NCBI GenBank assembly: GCA_040880235.1
Contig: JBBDIX010000031.1
Coordinates: forward strand, 1 to 5,142
From: JBBDIX01 sp040880235
GTDB taxonomy: Bacteria; Actinomycetota; Nitriliruptoria; Nitriliruptorales; Nitriliruptoraceae
Length of the DNA: 5,142 nucleotides
Direction of reading: 5' to 3'
Shown here: positions 1-5,142 of the stretch, in pieces
How the letters are laid out: each line of letters opens with the position of its first letter
How positions within the stretch are numbered: position 1 is the stretch's first letter
The notes under the pieces: model-generated
What the model was told of the DNA's origin: nothing
The model's input: only the letters and a program-made list of their open reading frames with translations
Database searches by the model: none
Translations under genes and position numbers: made by a program

Positions 1-228
1 CCCTGGGACGTCATCGTCTGGGACGATCCGGTGAACCTCATGTCGTACGTCGTGTACGTGCTGCGACGCATCTTCGGTTTTCCCGAGTCGATGGCCCGGC
101 GGCTCATGCTGCAGGTGCACCGGGAGGGACGTGCACTGGTCGCGACCGAGCCGCGGGAGCGCGCGGAGATGTACGTGGCCCAGCTGCACTCGTACGGGCT
201 GCAGGCGACCATCCAGCGCAGCCAGTGA
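1..228 (+). CDS. clpS: ATP-dependent Clp protease adaptor ClpS (3' part, start lies before the window)
   Basis: ClpS is a small cytoplasmic adaptor. It binds proteins carrying N-terminal Leu, Phe, Trp or Tyr (N-degrons) and hands them to the ClpA or ClpC unfoldase for degradation by ClpP. The frame is open from base 1, and 75 residues plus the stop are visible. They cover essentially the whole ClpS fold: a PWDVIVWDDPVNLMSYV opening (visible residues 1-17) with the Asp-Asp and Asn-Leu-Met of the substrate pocket, then MLQVHREGRA (36-45), whose His40 matches the pocket His66 of E. coli ClpS, and finally a LHSYGLQATI C-terminal strand. Only the flexible N-terminal extension and the start codon are missing. 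The TGA stop (226-228) overlaps the GTG start of the DUF2017 gene, so the two are probably co-translated. The family assignment is firm; the choice of unfoldase partner cannot be read here. Confidence 0.95.
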   Translation, partial: PWDVIVWDDPVNLMSYVVYVLRRIFGFPESMARRLMLQVHREGRALVATEPRERAEMYVAQLHSYGLQATIQRSQ

Positions 229-779
229 ACGGGGCCTTCTCCCCGGGCTCCAGCGGGGTGCGCATGCACCTCGAACCCGCTGAGGTCAATCTGCTGCGTC
301 AACTGGTCGACGCCCTCACGACGACCCTCGACACCGAGGATGCAGACGACCCGGTGCTGGAGCGCCTCTTCCCGACGGCGGTCGACGGTGACTCGCAGGC
401 CGATGTCGAACTGCGGCGTCTGCTTCGCGACGACCTGATGGAGCGCCGCCGTGAGGGGATCGAGGCACTCGGGGGGATCCTGGACCGTGCTCGACGTGTA
501 CGGCGCGGGGCCGTGGAGGTGGAACTCGAGGACGAGGAACCACACCTCGTCCTCGGCGTGCTCAACGACCTTCGTCTCGCGATCGGCGCACGGATCGGCA
601 TCGACCAGCTCGATCGCGCAGCGCTCGAGCACGATGACGAGACGACCTACCGTGTGCGCGTCATGGACCACCTCGGATGGCTCCAGGAACAGCTGCTGGA
701 GGTCATCGACCCCGAGGCCGTGGCGCATCGAGGCGAGGTCGACGCTGCACTCGAACCAGACGAGGATGGGGCCGGATGA
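225..779 (+). CDS. DUF2017 family protein (ClpS-associated, function unknown)
   Basis: This 184-residue cytoplasmic protein has no signal peptide or membrane segment. It resembles the actinobacterial DUF2017 family, which is commonly encoded right after clpS and whose function is unknown to me. Features fitting the family are an N-terminal amphipathic helix LEPAEVNLLRQLVDAL (residues 16-31), a PVLERLFP motif (43-50), a charged stretch ELRRLLRDDLMERRREGIEA (62-81), an acidic VEVELEDEE patch (97-105), the core NDLRLAIGARIGI (114-126), and a C-terminal VMDHLGWLQEQLLEVI helix (146-161). The GTG start at 225 was chosen because it gives a 4-nt overlap (GTGA) with clpS and because AFSPGSSGVRM looks like the family N-terminus. 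ATG 264 (residue 14) is the alternative and has a GGGG run 5 nt upstream. Its stop overlaps the next start as ATGA. A role in proteolysis with ClpS is suggested only by position. Confidence 0.85.
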   Translation: MNGAFSPGSSGVRMHLEPAEVNLLRQLVDALTTTLDTEDADDPVLERLFPTAVDGDSQADVELRRLLRDDLMERRREGIEALGGILDRARRVRRGAVEVELEDEEPHLVLGVLNDLRLAIGARIGIDQLDRAALEHDDETTYRVRVMDHLGWLQEQLLEVIDPEAVAHRGEVDAALEPDEDGAG

Positions 780-1759
780 GGCGGGGACTCGGCGTGAGCG
801 AGGACCTGGCCATGGAGGTCCAGGCGGACATTGCACGAGCGGCGGAGGCCGCGGGATTCTCCTCCCTGTGGACCAACGAGGCCTCGGGGCGGGACGCTCT
901 GCTCCTGTGCCAGTGGTGGGCCGCGGCCACGCGCACCATCGACGTGGGTGTTGGTGTCGTTCCCATCTGGACACGTTCGCCCGCCCAGCTGGCCATGGCG
1001 TCAGCGACGCTTCAGGAGACCAGTGGTGGCAGGTTCCTCCTCGGACTGGGCGTCGGTCATCCCGCGACCATGGGCCCCGGGCACGGCGCCACCTACCGCC
1101 GCCCACTGACCGCGACCGCCGAACTCCTCGACATCCTGTCCGAGATCGACGCGACCGGTGCCTGCGACGTTCAGGGCGAGGTGATGCGGTGCGAACGGTT
1201 CCGCCTGCGCATCGCCGGTGCGCGTCTCCCCACACGCCGCTACGTCGCGGCCATGGGTCCGCGCATGCTCGAGCTGGCTGGCCGCAGGGGACAGGGCGTC
1301 CTGCTGAACTGGTCGGATCCCGACGAGATCGCGCGCGCAGGGCAGCGCGTGCGCGCCGCGGCGCACACGCTGGACCGCACCTGCGAGGTCGCGGCCTACG
1401 TACGGGTCGCGGTGGCAGATGACCGAGATGACGCGAGGGCTGCACTCGCGACCCAGGTGACGCAGTACGCCCGACTGGACGCGTATCGCCGACACTTCGA
1501 ACGCCAGGGACACGGCCGCGGTGTGGCACGAGCGCTCGAGGCCCGGTCGGCTGGCGCGGATGGACGGGCCCTGGCTGCGGCACTCGGCGACGACGTGCTG
1601 GATGCGCTCGGTTGGGCGGGTTCCCCTCGCGATGCGTCGTCGCTGCAGGATCGCTTCACCGATGCGGGCCTGGACCACCTGATCGCGCGCGTGGTCGTCG
1701 TGGGCGACGACGCGAAGGCGAGCGTGGACGCCGTCATCGCCTGCCTCGGTGCCGCCTGA
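776..1759 (+). CDS. LLM-class flavin-dependent oxidoreductase (probably F420- or FMN-dependent)
   Basis: This is a 327-residue luciferase-like TIM-barrel protein. Family members are cytoplasmic and use reduced F420 or FMN to reduce or oxygenate diverse small molecules; no substrate can be read here. The signature segments appear in order: first strand GLGVS (4-8), helix IARAAEAAGFSSLWTNEA (19-36), strand TRTIDVGVGVVPI (52-64) with RSPAQLAMASATL (67-79), SGGRFLLGLGVGH (83-95), YVAAMGPRMLELAGRRGQG (156-174) then VLLNW (175-179), and the C-terminal LDALGWAGSP (275-284) followed by DAGLDHL (296-302). The YVAAMGPRM/VLLNW pattern is typical of F420-type members, which are abundant in Actinomycetota, so F420 is my inference. 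ATG 776 overlaps the DUF2017 stop, with GAGG at 762-765 ten bases upstream. GTG 794 would cut the first strand. Length is normal and nothing looks broken. Confidence 0.9.
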   Translation: MRRGLGVSEDLAMEVQADIARAAEAAGFSSLWTNEASGRDALLLCQWWAAATRTIDVGVGVVPIWTRSPAQLAMASATLQETSGGRFLLGLGVGHPATMGPGHGATYRRPLTATAELLDILSEIDATGACDVQGEVMRCERFRLRIAGARLPTRRYVAAMGPRMLELAGRRGQGVLLNWSDPDEIARAGQRVRAAAHTLDRTCEVAAYVRVAVADDRDDARAALATQVTQYARLDAYRRHFERQGHGRGVARALEARSAGADGRALAAALGDDVLDALGWAGSPRDASSLQDRFTDAGLDHLIARVVVVGDDAKASVDAVIACLGAA

Positions 1760-1774
1760 CCGCCGCGGGAAGCG

Positions 1775-3439
1775 TCAGCCGTTGCGTCCGGGAAGGCGCA
1801 GGGACCTGGCCTCCTCGAGCCCCGCCCGCCGGGTCACGGCCAGGTGCACCAGCCCCACCACGAGCACGACGATCGTGCCCACGGCTCGACTCGACAGTCC
1901 GAGGTCGACGGCCAACAGCCGTGCGAAGATCGCGGTGACGGCGGTGACGAGACTGGCGGCCACCAGCGTGGTCGACCGTGGGCCGAAACGTCGGAACGGG
2001 CCGAACGCACGTCGGGTGCGCCGTGCGAGCAGCGTCAGTTCGATCCAGGCACCCACAGATGCGCCCAGGGCGAGCCCGACGGCGCCCAGGCGCAACAGGT
2101 TGTCCGAGCCCATGCGGTCCGCTGGCGTCGCCAGCGACCAGTCCAGGGCGCCGACGAGGCGAACGCCGTCGGTCGACACGGCGACGTGGTCCAGGGGGAG
2201 CATGAGCGCGATCCCGAAGGCTGCCGCGACGGAAACCCGCACGGCCGCGTACACCGCCGGGGATCGCGCGTCCCCGGTCCCGTACAGCACGGACTGGAGC
2301 AGGCGCGACGCCGCGCTCGCCGGCAGGCCCACGGCATAGGCGCACAGCACCAGACCCACCTGGACCGTCGCGTCGCTGGTGAACCGCCCGCCACCGAAGA
2401 GGAGTGCCACCACCAGGTCACCGGCCACCACGAACAGCACCGTGGTCGGGAAGACGAAGAAGGCAACGCGAGCCAGTCCGGCGTGCAGTCGCTCCACGAC
2501 CTGCAGGCGGTCGGAGTGATCCATCGTCGACAGGGTCGGCAGCTCGGAGGCCGCCACACTCATGGCGAACAGGCTGACGGGAAGCAGGTAGAGGACCTGC
2601 GCGTATCCCAGCGCCGCAACGGCACCGAAGGCGAGCAGCGACGCGGCGAAGAGGTCGACGTACCCGGCGAGCTGGACACTGCCTCGGCCGGCAAGGACCT
2701 GCCCGAAACGGCGAACCACGGGGTCGAGCCCGGTGACCTGCCGCCACAGGGTGGGGCGGATGCCTCCCGTGAGGCGCAGGACCCTGGGCACCTGGACCAC
2801 GAACTGCAGGGTCGACCCGGCGACGGCGCCCCAGGCCAGGGCGGTCGCGAGGGAGATCTCAGCGAGCGTCACCATGGCCGTGGAGATCAGCGCGGCCACG
2901 ATTGCGGCGTTCCACAGCACCGGAGCGACGTAGGCGAGGAAGAACTGGCGGTGCGCGTTGAGGATCGCCAGACACCAGGCCGACAGGACCAGCATGCCGA
3001 CGCCGGGCGTCACGATCCGCACGAGCTGCACCGTGAGTTCGAATCGCGGGGACCCGGGGACGAATCCCCAGGCCAGCACCCTGGTGACGGGTTCGGCGAA
3101 CACGGCGATCAGTACGACGATCACGGTCACCAGGGTCAGCAGCAGGCCGGCAACGGCCCCGGCGAGCCGGCCGGCCTCCCGGCGACGGCCCTCGGCGAGC
3201 AGCTGGGAGTAGACGGGCACGAACGAGGCGGACAGGACGCCTTCGCCCAGGAGGTTCTGCAGCACGTTGGGAACCCGAAGCGCGGCTCGTACGGCCTCGG
3301 CACCGACACCGGTGCCCAGCAGGCGGGCCATGACGATCTCGCGGATGAGGCCGCTGAGGCGAGACAGCAGGATCCCTGCGGCGACCGCCGACGAGGCTCG
3401 GCGCAGGCCGGGCGCGGAACCGTCGTCGCGATCGGTCAC
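1775..3439 (-). CDS. murJ: MurJ/MviN-family lipid II flippase
   Basis: This 554-residue polytopic inner-membrane protein belongs to the MOP superfamily. MurJ flips lipid II across the membrane for peptidoglycan synthesis. About 14 hydrophobic segments are visible, roughly at 17-38, 55-80, 92-114, 134-160, 165-187, 190-215, 250-272, 275-300, 322-345, 357-385, 392-414, 448-470, 490-511 and 516-537. Family motifs include SRLSGLIREIVMARLLG (26-42), whose Arg27 and Arg33 match E. coli Arg18 and Arg24, then RVPNVLQNLLGEGVLSASFV (55-74) and LLQSVLYGTGDARSP (380-394). TM8 is unusual: YAQVLYLLP (279-287) stands where E. coli has Arg270 and Glu273. There is no C-terminal pseudokinase domain as in mycobacterial MviN, and no thioredoxin genes adjoin it. 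The start is GTG at 3439, with GAAGGA 5 nt upstream. The gene lies 66 nt after the exonuclease gene and may share its transcript. It converges on the LLM gene with only 15 nt between stops. A flippase paralogue for another lipid-linked glycan is possible. Confidence 0.9.
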   Translation of the reverse strand: MTDRDDGSAPGLRRASSAVAAGILLSRLSGLIREIVMARLLGTGVGAEAVRAALRVPNVLQNLLGEGVLSASFVPVYSQLLAEGRRREAGRLAGAVAGLLLTLVTVIVVLIAVFAEPVTRVLAWGFVPGSPRFELTVQLVRIVTPGVGMLVLSAWCLAILNAHRQFFLAYVAPVLWNAAIVAALISTAMVTLAEISLATALAWGAVAGSTLQFVVQVPRVLRLTGGIRPTLWRQVTGLDPVVRRFGQVLAGRGSVQLAGYVDLFAASLLAFGAVAALGYAQVLYLLPVSLFAMSVAASELPTLSTMDHSDRLQVVERLHAGLARVAFFVFPTTVLFVVAGDLVVALLFGGGRFTSDATVQVGLVLCAYAVGLPASAASRLLQSVLYGTGDARSPAVYAAVRVSVAAAFGIALMLPLDHVAVSTDGVRLVGALDWSLATPADRMGSDNLLRLGAVGLALGASVGAWIELTLLARRTRRAFGPFRRFGPRSTTLVAASLVTAVTAIFARLLAVDLGLSSRAVGTIVVLVVGLVHLAVTRRAGLEEARSLRLPGRNG

Positions 3440-3444
3440 CGGGG

Positions 3445-3450
3445 TCCTTC
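3445..3450 (-). promoter_or_regulatory. Shine-Dalgarno site of murJ
   Basis: The minus strand reads GAAGGA, 5 nt before the GTG start at 3439. It supports GTG as the start codon and shows that murJ can be translated independently of the upstream exonuclease gene. The 66-nt spacer 3440-3505 holds no clear terminator hairpin with a T-run and no convincing promoter, so co-transcription from the exonuclease promoter is plausible. Confidence 0.65.
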
Positions 3451-3505
3451 GTGTCGCGTGGGTCGACAGGGGACGTCGTCGCCGCAGGCGCGCAGCGTAG
3501 TTCCC

Positions 3506-4384
3506 TCAGTGATGGGCCCGTGGTCGATCGACGAGCCGGGAGGCCCCCATGGATGCGCACCACGTGGCCCACACGTCTGCCGTCGGACCCTGCCATTCCA
3601 GTGCGGAGGGATCGAGGTCCAGGGGCACGTCAAGGACGAGAGTGGCGAGGCGCCGGTACAGCAGCGCGTCGTCCCGGCGGTCTGCGAACGTGGCAGCCAG
3701 CCGTGCGGCACCTCGGACGGTCACGTCCCAGTCCGAGACGTCGGTGGGGATGTCCTCGAGGTGTGGCCATCGACGCAGGACCGCGGCGGCTCCCTTGGCA
3801 CCGAATCCGGGCAACCCGGGGATGCCATCCGCGGTGTCGCCCACCAGGGCGAGCAGGTCCGGCACGGATCTCGGCGGCACCCCGAGGCGTTCGATGACTC
3901 CCTGCTCGTCGAACTCACGGTCGCGCATGCGGTCGACCTGCACGATGTGGTCTCGCTGCACGACCTGACCGAGGTCCTTGTCGGGCGTGAGGATCCGGAT
4001 CTGGTCGAAGGACCCGGCGAGCGTCGTCGCGGCGGTCGCGATGGCGTCGTCGGCCTCGTGTTCGTCCAGGGACCACACGGTGATGCCCAGAGCCGCCACA
4101 CCCTGTTCGACGAGGTCGAACTGGGCCGTCAGCGCGGGGTCGACCCCGGAGCCATCCTTGTAGTCGGCGAACAGATCGTTGCGGAAGCTCTCGATGGGAT
4201 TGTCGAAGGCGACGGCCAGGTGGGTCACCGACTCAGCCCGGTCGCCCAGCAGCCTCAGGAGCGACTCCACGACCCCGACGGAGGCCTTGACGTCGCGCCC
4301 GCTGGGGTCGGTGCGTGACGGACGAGGGGAGTGGTGCGCGCGGAACAGCTCCCACGTCCCATCCACGAGGTGCAAGCGTGCCAT
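3506..4384 (-). CDS. 5'-3' exonuclease / flap endonuclease-like protein with H3TH domain
   Basis: This 292-residue cytoplasmic protein is a stand-alone homologue of the 5'-nuclease domain of DNA polymerase I. Such enzymes remove 5' flaps or RNA primers using divalent metals. Acidic residues expected at the metal site are visible: Asp8 in LHLVDGT, Asp61 in AVAFDNP, the cluster DEHEADDAIAT (107-117), Asp135 and Asp137 in ILTPDKDL (131-138), and Asp183 and Asp186 in LVGDTADGIPG (180-190). The last runs into the helix-hairpin-helix-type segment LPGFGAKGAAAVL (191-203). The usual YKxxR motif reads YKDGSG (75-80), so its arginine is absent; I recall the same form in a subfamily opening with VDGTxELFR. 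No polymerase domain follows. ATG 4384 was chosen because CTCCCT at 4389-4394 gives AGGGAG 4 nt upstream and because Asp8 then sits in the normal place. The longer open frame to 4873 runs antisense over aat and is not real coding. It is divergent from aat and upstream of murJ. Confidence 0.9.
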   Translation of the reverse strand: MARLHLVDGTWELFRAHHSPRPSRTDPSGRDVKASVGVVESLLRLLGDRAESVTHLAVAFDNPIESFRNDLFADYKDGSGVDPALTAQFDLVEQGVAALGITVWSLDEHEADDAIATAATTLAGSFDQIRILTPDKDLGQVVQRDHIVQVDRMRDREFDEQGVIERLGVPPRSVPDLLALVGDTADGIPGLPGFGAKGAAAVLRRWPHLEDIPTDVSDWDVTVRGAARLAATFADRRDDALLYRRLATLVLDVPLDLDPSALEWQGPTADVWATWCASMGASRLVDRPRAHH

Positions 4385-4388
4385 GGCA

Positions 4389-4394
4389 CTCCCT
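4389..4394 (-). promoter_or_regulatory. Shine-Dalgarno site of the exonuclease gene
   Basis: The minus strand reads AGGGAG, 4 nt before the ATG whose first base is 4384. This site, together with the conserved VDGT motif just after the start, fixes the start and excludes the longer upstream frame. Confidence 0.7.
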
Positions 4395-4410
4395 GTCGAC
4401 CGGGGGACGC

Positions 4411-4440
4411 ATGACCAGACCGTACGCGGTCCAATACGGT
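4411..4440 (+). promoter_or_regulatory. Candidate housekeeping-sigma promoter for aat
   Basis: ATGACC (4411-4416) matches TTGACA at four of six positions. An 18-bp spacer follows, then TACGGT (4435-4440), which fits the loose actinobacterial TAnnnT -10 pattern. Transcription would begin near 4447, leaving a leader of roughly 47 nt. The match is weak and chance occurrence is quite possible. Confidence 0.25.
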
Positions 4441-4441
4441 C
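4418..4441. repeat. 7-bp inverted repeat in the divergent promoter region
   Basis: GACCGTA (4418-4424) and TACGGTC (4435-4441) are perfect inverted repeats separated by 10 bp. Each arm contains TACGGT reading outward, the plus-strand copy towards aat and the minus-strand copy towards the exonuclease gene. The element could be a dimeric regulator's operator or a symmetric pair of -10 hexamers. It could also form a small hairpin in RNA, but the 10-nt loop and absence of a T-run argue against a terminator. Confidence 0.4.
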
Positions 4442-4480
4442 CCGGACGCATGCAGCGCGGGCCGGGGCGGCAAACGTCGC

Positions 4481-4486
4481 GAGGAG
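4481..4486 (+). promoter_or_regulatory. Shine-Dalgarno site of aat
   Basis: GAGGAG lies 7 nt before ATG 4494. It is the strongest ribosome binding site in the window, and it favours ATG 4494 over the in-frame GTG at 4488. Confidence 0.8.
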
Positions 4487-4493
4487 GGTGAGG

Positions 4494-5142
4494 ATGCAGT
4501 GTCCGGGGGATCGTCGCGTCGAGGACCTCGCTCGTGCTCGCCGGCCACGCCCCGTGCCACCGACCGTGTGGGCACTGCCCGCTGCGGAGTCGGCCGACGA
4601 GGACGGCGTGGTCGGCATCGGCGCAGACCTGGCACCGGGCACGCTGGTCGACGCGTACCGGCGTGGCATCTTTCCGTGGCCGCACCGGGGCATGTCCCTG
4701 CCGTGGTTCTCCCCGGACCCGCGTGCCATCGTGCCCCTCGACGGTGTGCACGTGTCTCGGAGCATGCGCCGACGTCTGCGCACGTGCGGGTGGCACACCA
4801 CGATGGATGTCGCGTTCGACGAGGTCGTGCGGGCCTGTGCAGATCGTCGGGGAGCGGACGGCACGTGGATCACCTCGGAGATGGTGCACGCCTACCGGCA
4901 GCTGCACCATCTCGGCTGGGCGCACAGCCTCGAGGTCTGGGACCGGGACCGTCTCATCGGGGGGATCTACGGGGTGCAGGTAGGTGCGGCATTCACGGGC
5001 GAGTCGATGTTCCACCGGACAGCGGACGCGTCGAAGGTGGCACTCGTCGATCTCGTGGCACGGATGCGCGAGGCTGGCGGTCTGCTGTTCGACGTCCAGC
5101 TCATGACGGAGCACCTCAGGTCCATGGGAGCCGTCGAGGTGC
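4494..5142 (+). CDS. aat: Leucyl/phenylalanyl-tRNA--protein transferase (5' part, runs off the window)
   Basis: Aat transfers Leu or Phe from its aminoacyl-tRNA to proteins with N-terminal Arg or Lys, creating the N-degron that ClpS reads. It acts in the cytoplasm. The window holds 216 codons and one extra base; the remaining C-terminal end is missing. Family landmarks are VPPTVWALP (21-29), DAYRRGIFPW (53-62), WFSPDPRAIVPL (71-82), HVSRSMRR (86-93), FDEVVRACADRRGADGTWIT (108-127), GIYGVQVGAAFTGESMF (157-173), DASKVALV (178-185) and LLFDVQLMTEHLRSMGAVEV (197-216). By motif alignment, Trp62, Trp125, Phe167, Glu170, Asp200 and Gln202 match E. coli Trp49, Trp111, Phe153, Glu156, Asp186 and Gln188, so the catalytic site looks intact. 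Thr205 stands where E. coli has Asn191. ATG 4494 has GAGGAG 7 nt upstream; the in-frame GTG at 4488 is too close to that site. The gene is divergent from the exonuclease gene. Confidence 0.95.
   Translation, partial: MQCPGDRRVEDLARARRPRPVPPTVWALPAAESADEDGVVGIGADLAPGTLVDAYRRGIFPWPHRGMSLPWFSPDPRAIVPLDGVHVSRSMRRRLRTCGWHTTMDVAFDEVVRACADRRGADGTWITSEMVHAYRQLHHLGWAHSLEVWDRDRLIGGIYGVQVGAAFTGESMFHRTADASKVALVDLVARMREAGGLLFDVQLMTEHLRSMGAVEV

Larger units (their letters stand above)
4405..4452. repeat. 9-bp direct repeats flanking the inverted repeat
   Basis: GGACGCATG occurs at 4405-4413 and again at 4444-4452, 39 bp apart start to start, on either side of the inverted repeat. Between them CGGTCC also occurs twice, at 4427-4432 and 4437-4442, exactly 10 bp apart, which places both copies on the same face of the helix. 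Such an arrangement is often seen at regulator binding sites. In GC-rich DNA a 9-bp match in about 110 bp is noteworthy but not decisive. Confidence 0.4.
4385..4493. promoter_or_regulatory. Divergent intergenic region between the exonuclease gene and aat
   Basis: This 109-bp gap is the only substantial non-coding stretch in the window. It must carry the 5' signals of aat on the plus strand and probably of the exonuclease-murJ pair on the minus strand. It holds both ribosome binding sites, a 7-bp inverted repeat, two direct-repeat pairs and a weak candidate promoter, each listed separately. It contains the relatively AT-richer segment CCAATAC at 4431-4437. I see no tRNA, small-RNA or riboswitch fold. 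Confidence 0.6.

Noticed and set aside
677..775. A 33-codon N-terminal extension of the LLM oxidoreductase from an ATG at 677.
   Set aside because: It overlaps the conserved C-terminal helix of DUF2017 in another frame and encodes an Arg/Gly-rich stretch unlike any LLM N-terminus. ATG 776 gives the usual stop/start overlap.
451..1422. A 323-codon plus-strand frame across DUF2017 and the LLM gene.
   Set aside because: Its product is Arg/Ser/Gly-rich with no domain, and it is an out-of-frame shadow of two genes with clear family matches.
3494..3499. A minus-strand TACGCT just after the exonuclease stop as a possible -10 element for murJ.
   Set aside because: It fits the loose TAnnnT pattern but has no acceptable -35 sequence at 16-19 bp upstream.
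3440..3505. A terminator between the exonuclease gene and murJ.
   Set aside because: I found only short palindromes such as GTCGAC and GACGTC, with no GC-rich stem followed by a T-run on the minus strand.
1844..4318. An 824-codon open frame on the plus strand lying opposite both murJ and the exonuclease gene.
   Set aside because: It is in exact codon register with both minus-strand genes, so its stops could only come from TTA, CTA or TCA codons, which are rare in GC-rich coding DNA. Its product is a Gln/His/Gly/Arg/Asp-rich, low-complexity sequence with no recognisable domain, while both antisense genes have clear homology.
4385..4873. A 163-codon N-terminal extension of the exonuclease gene.
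   Set aside because: It runs antisense over well-conserved aat coding sequence, is Arg/Ser-rich without any motif, and a good ribosome site plus the conserved first strand mark ATG 4384 as the start.
4233..5114. A 293-codon minus-strand frame opposite aat and the exonuclease start.
   Set aside because: It is rich in Arg, Pro and His without motifs and lies opposite the strongly conserved aat gene.

Overview
The window is uniformly GC-rich DNA, roughly two-thirds G+C by eye, densely packed with ordinary chromosomal genes. The ClpS-DUF2017 pair is characteristic of Actinomycetota, and the LLM-class oxidoreductase resembles the F420-type enzymes common there. The MurJ protein lacks the C-terminal pseudokinase extension of mycobacterial MviN, and its TM8 sequence is unlike that of model organisms. 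I therefore favour an actinomycetote outside the best-studied orders, but cannot name a genus. I see no mobile element, CRISPR array, tRNA or rRNA, and no composition change that suggests recent transfer.

Layout. (1) 1-1759, plus strand: a tight three-gene cluster made of the 3' part of clpS, a DUF2017 protein and an LLM-class flavin-dependent oxidoreductase. Both junctions are 4-nt stop/start overlaps, which suggests translational coupling. (2) 1760-1774: a 15-nt convergent gap with no recognisable terminator. (3) 1775-4384, minus strand: a 5'-3' exonuclease/flap-endonuclease-like gene followed after 66 nt by a MurJ-family lipid II flippase gene; the two may be co-transcribed. (4) 4385-4493: a 109-bp divergent intergenic region with an inverted repeat and flanking direct repeats. 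(5) 4494 to the window end, plus strand: the 5' part of aat, leucyl/phenylalanyl-tRNA--protein transferase, preceded by a strong Shine-Dalgarno sequence.

Functional picture. The most interesting link is that clpS, the adaptor that reads N-degrons for the Clp protease, and aat, the enzyme that writes Leu/Phe N-degrons, sit about 4.3 kb apart. MurJ serves peptidoglycan synthesis and the exonuclease serves DNA processing; neither has an evident connection to protein turnover. I found no convincing new multi-gene system. The points most worth checking are the N-degron pair, the TM8 of MurJ, the repeat-containing divergent promoter region, and the coupled clpS-DUF2017-LLM cluster.
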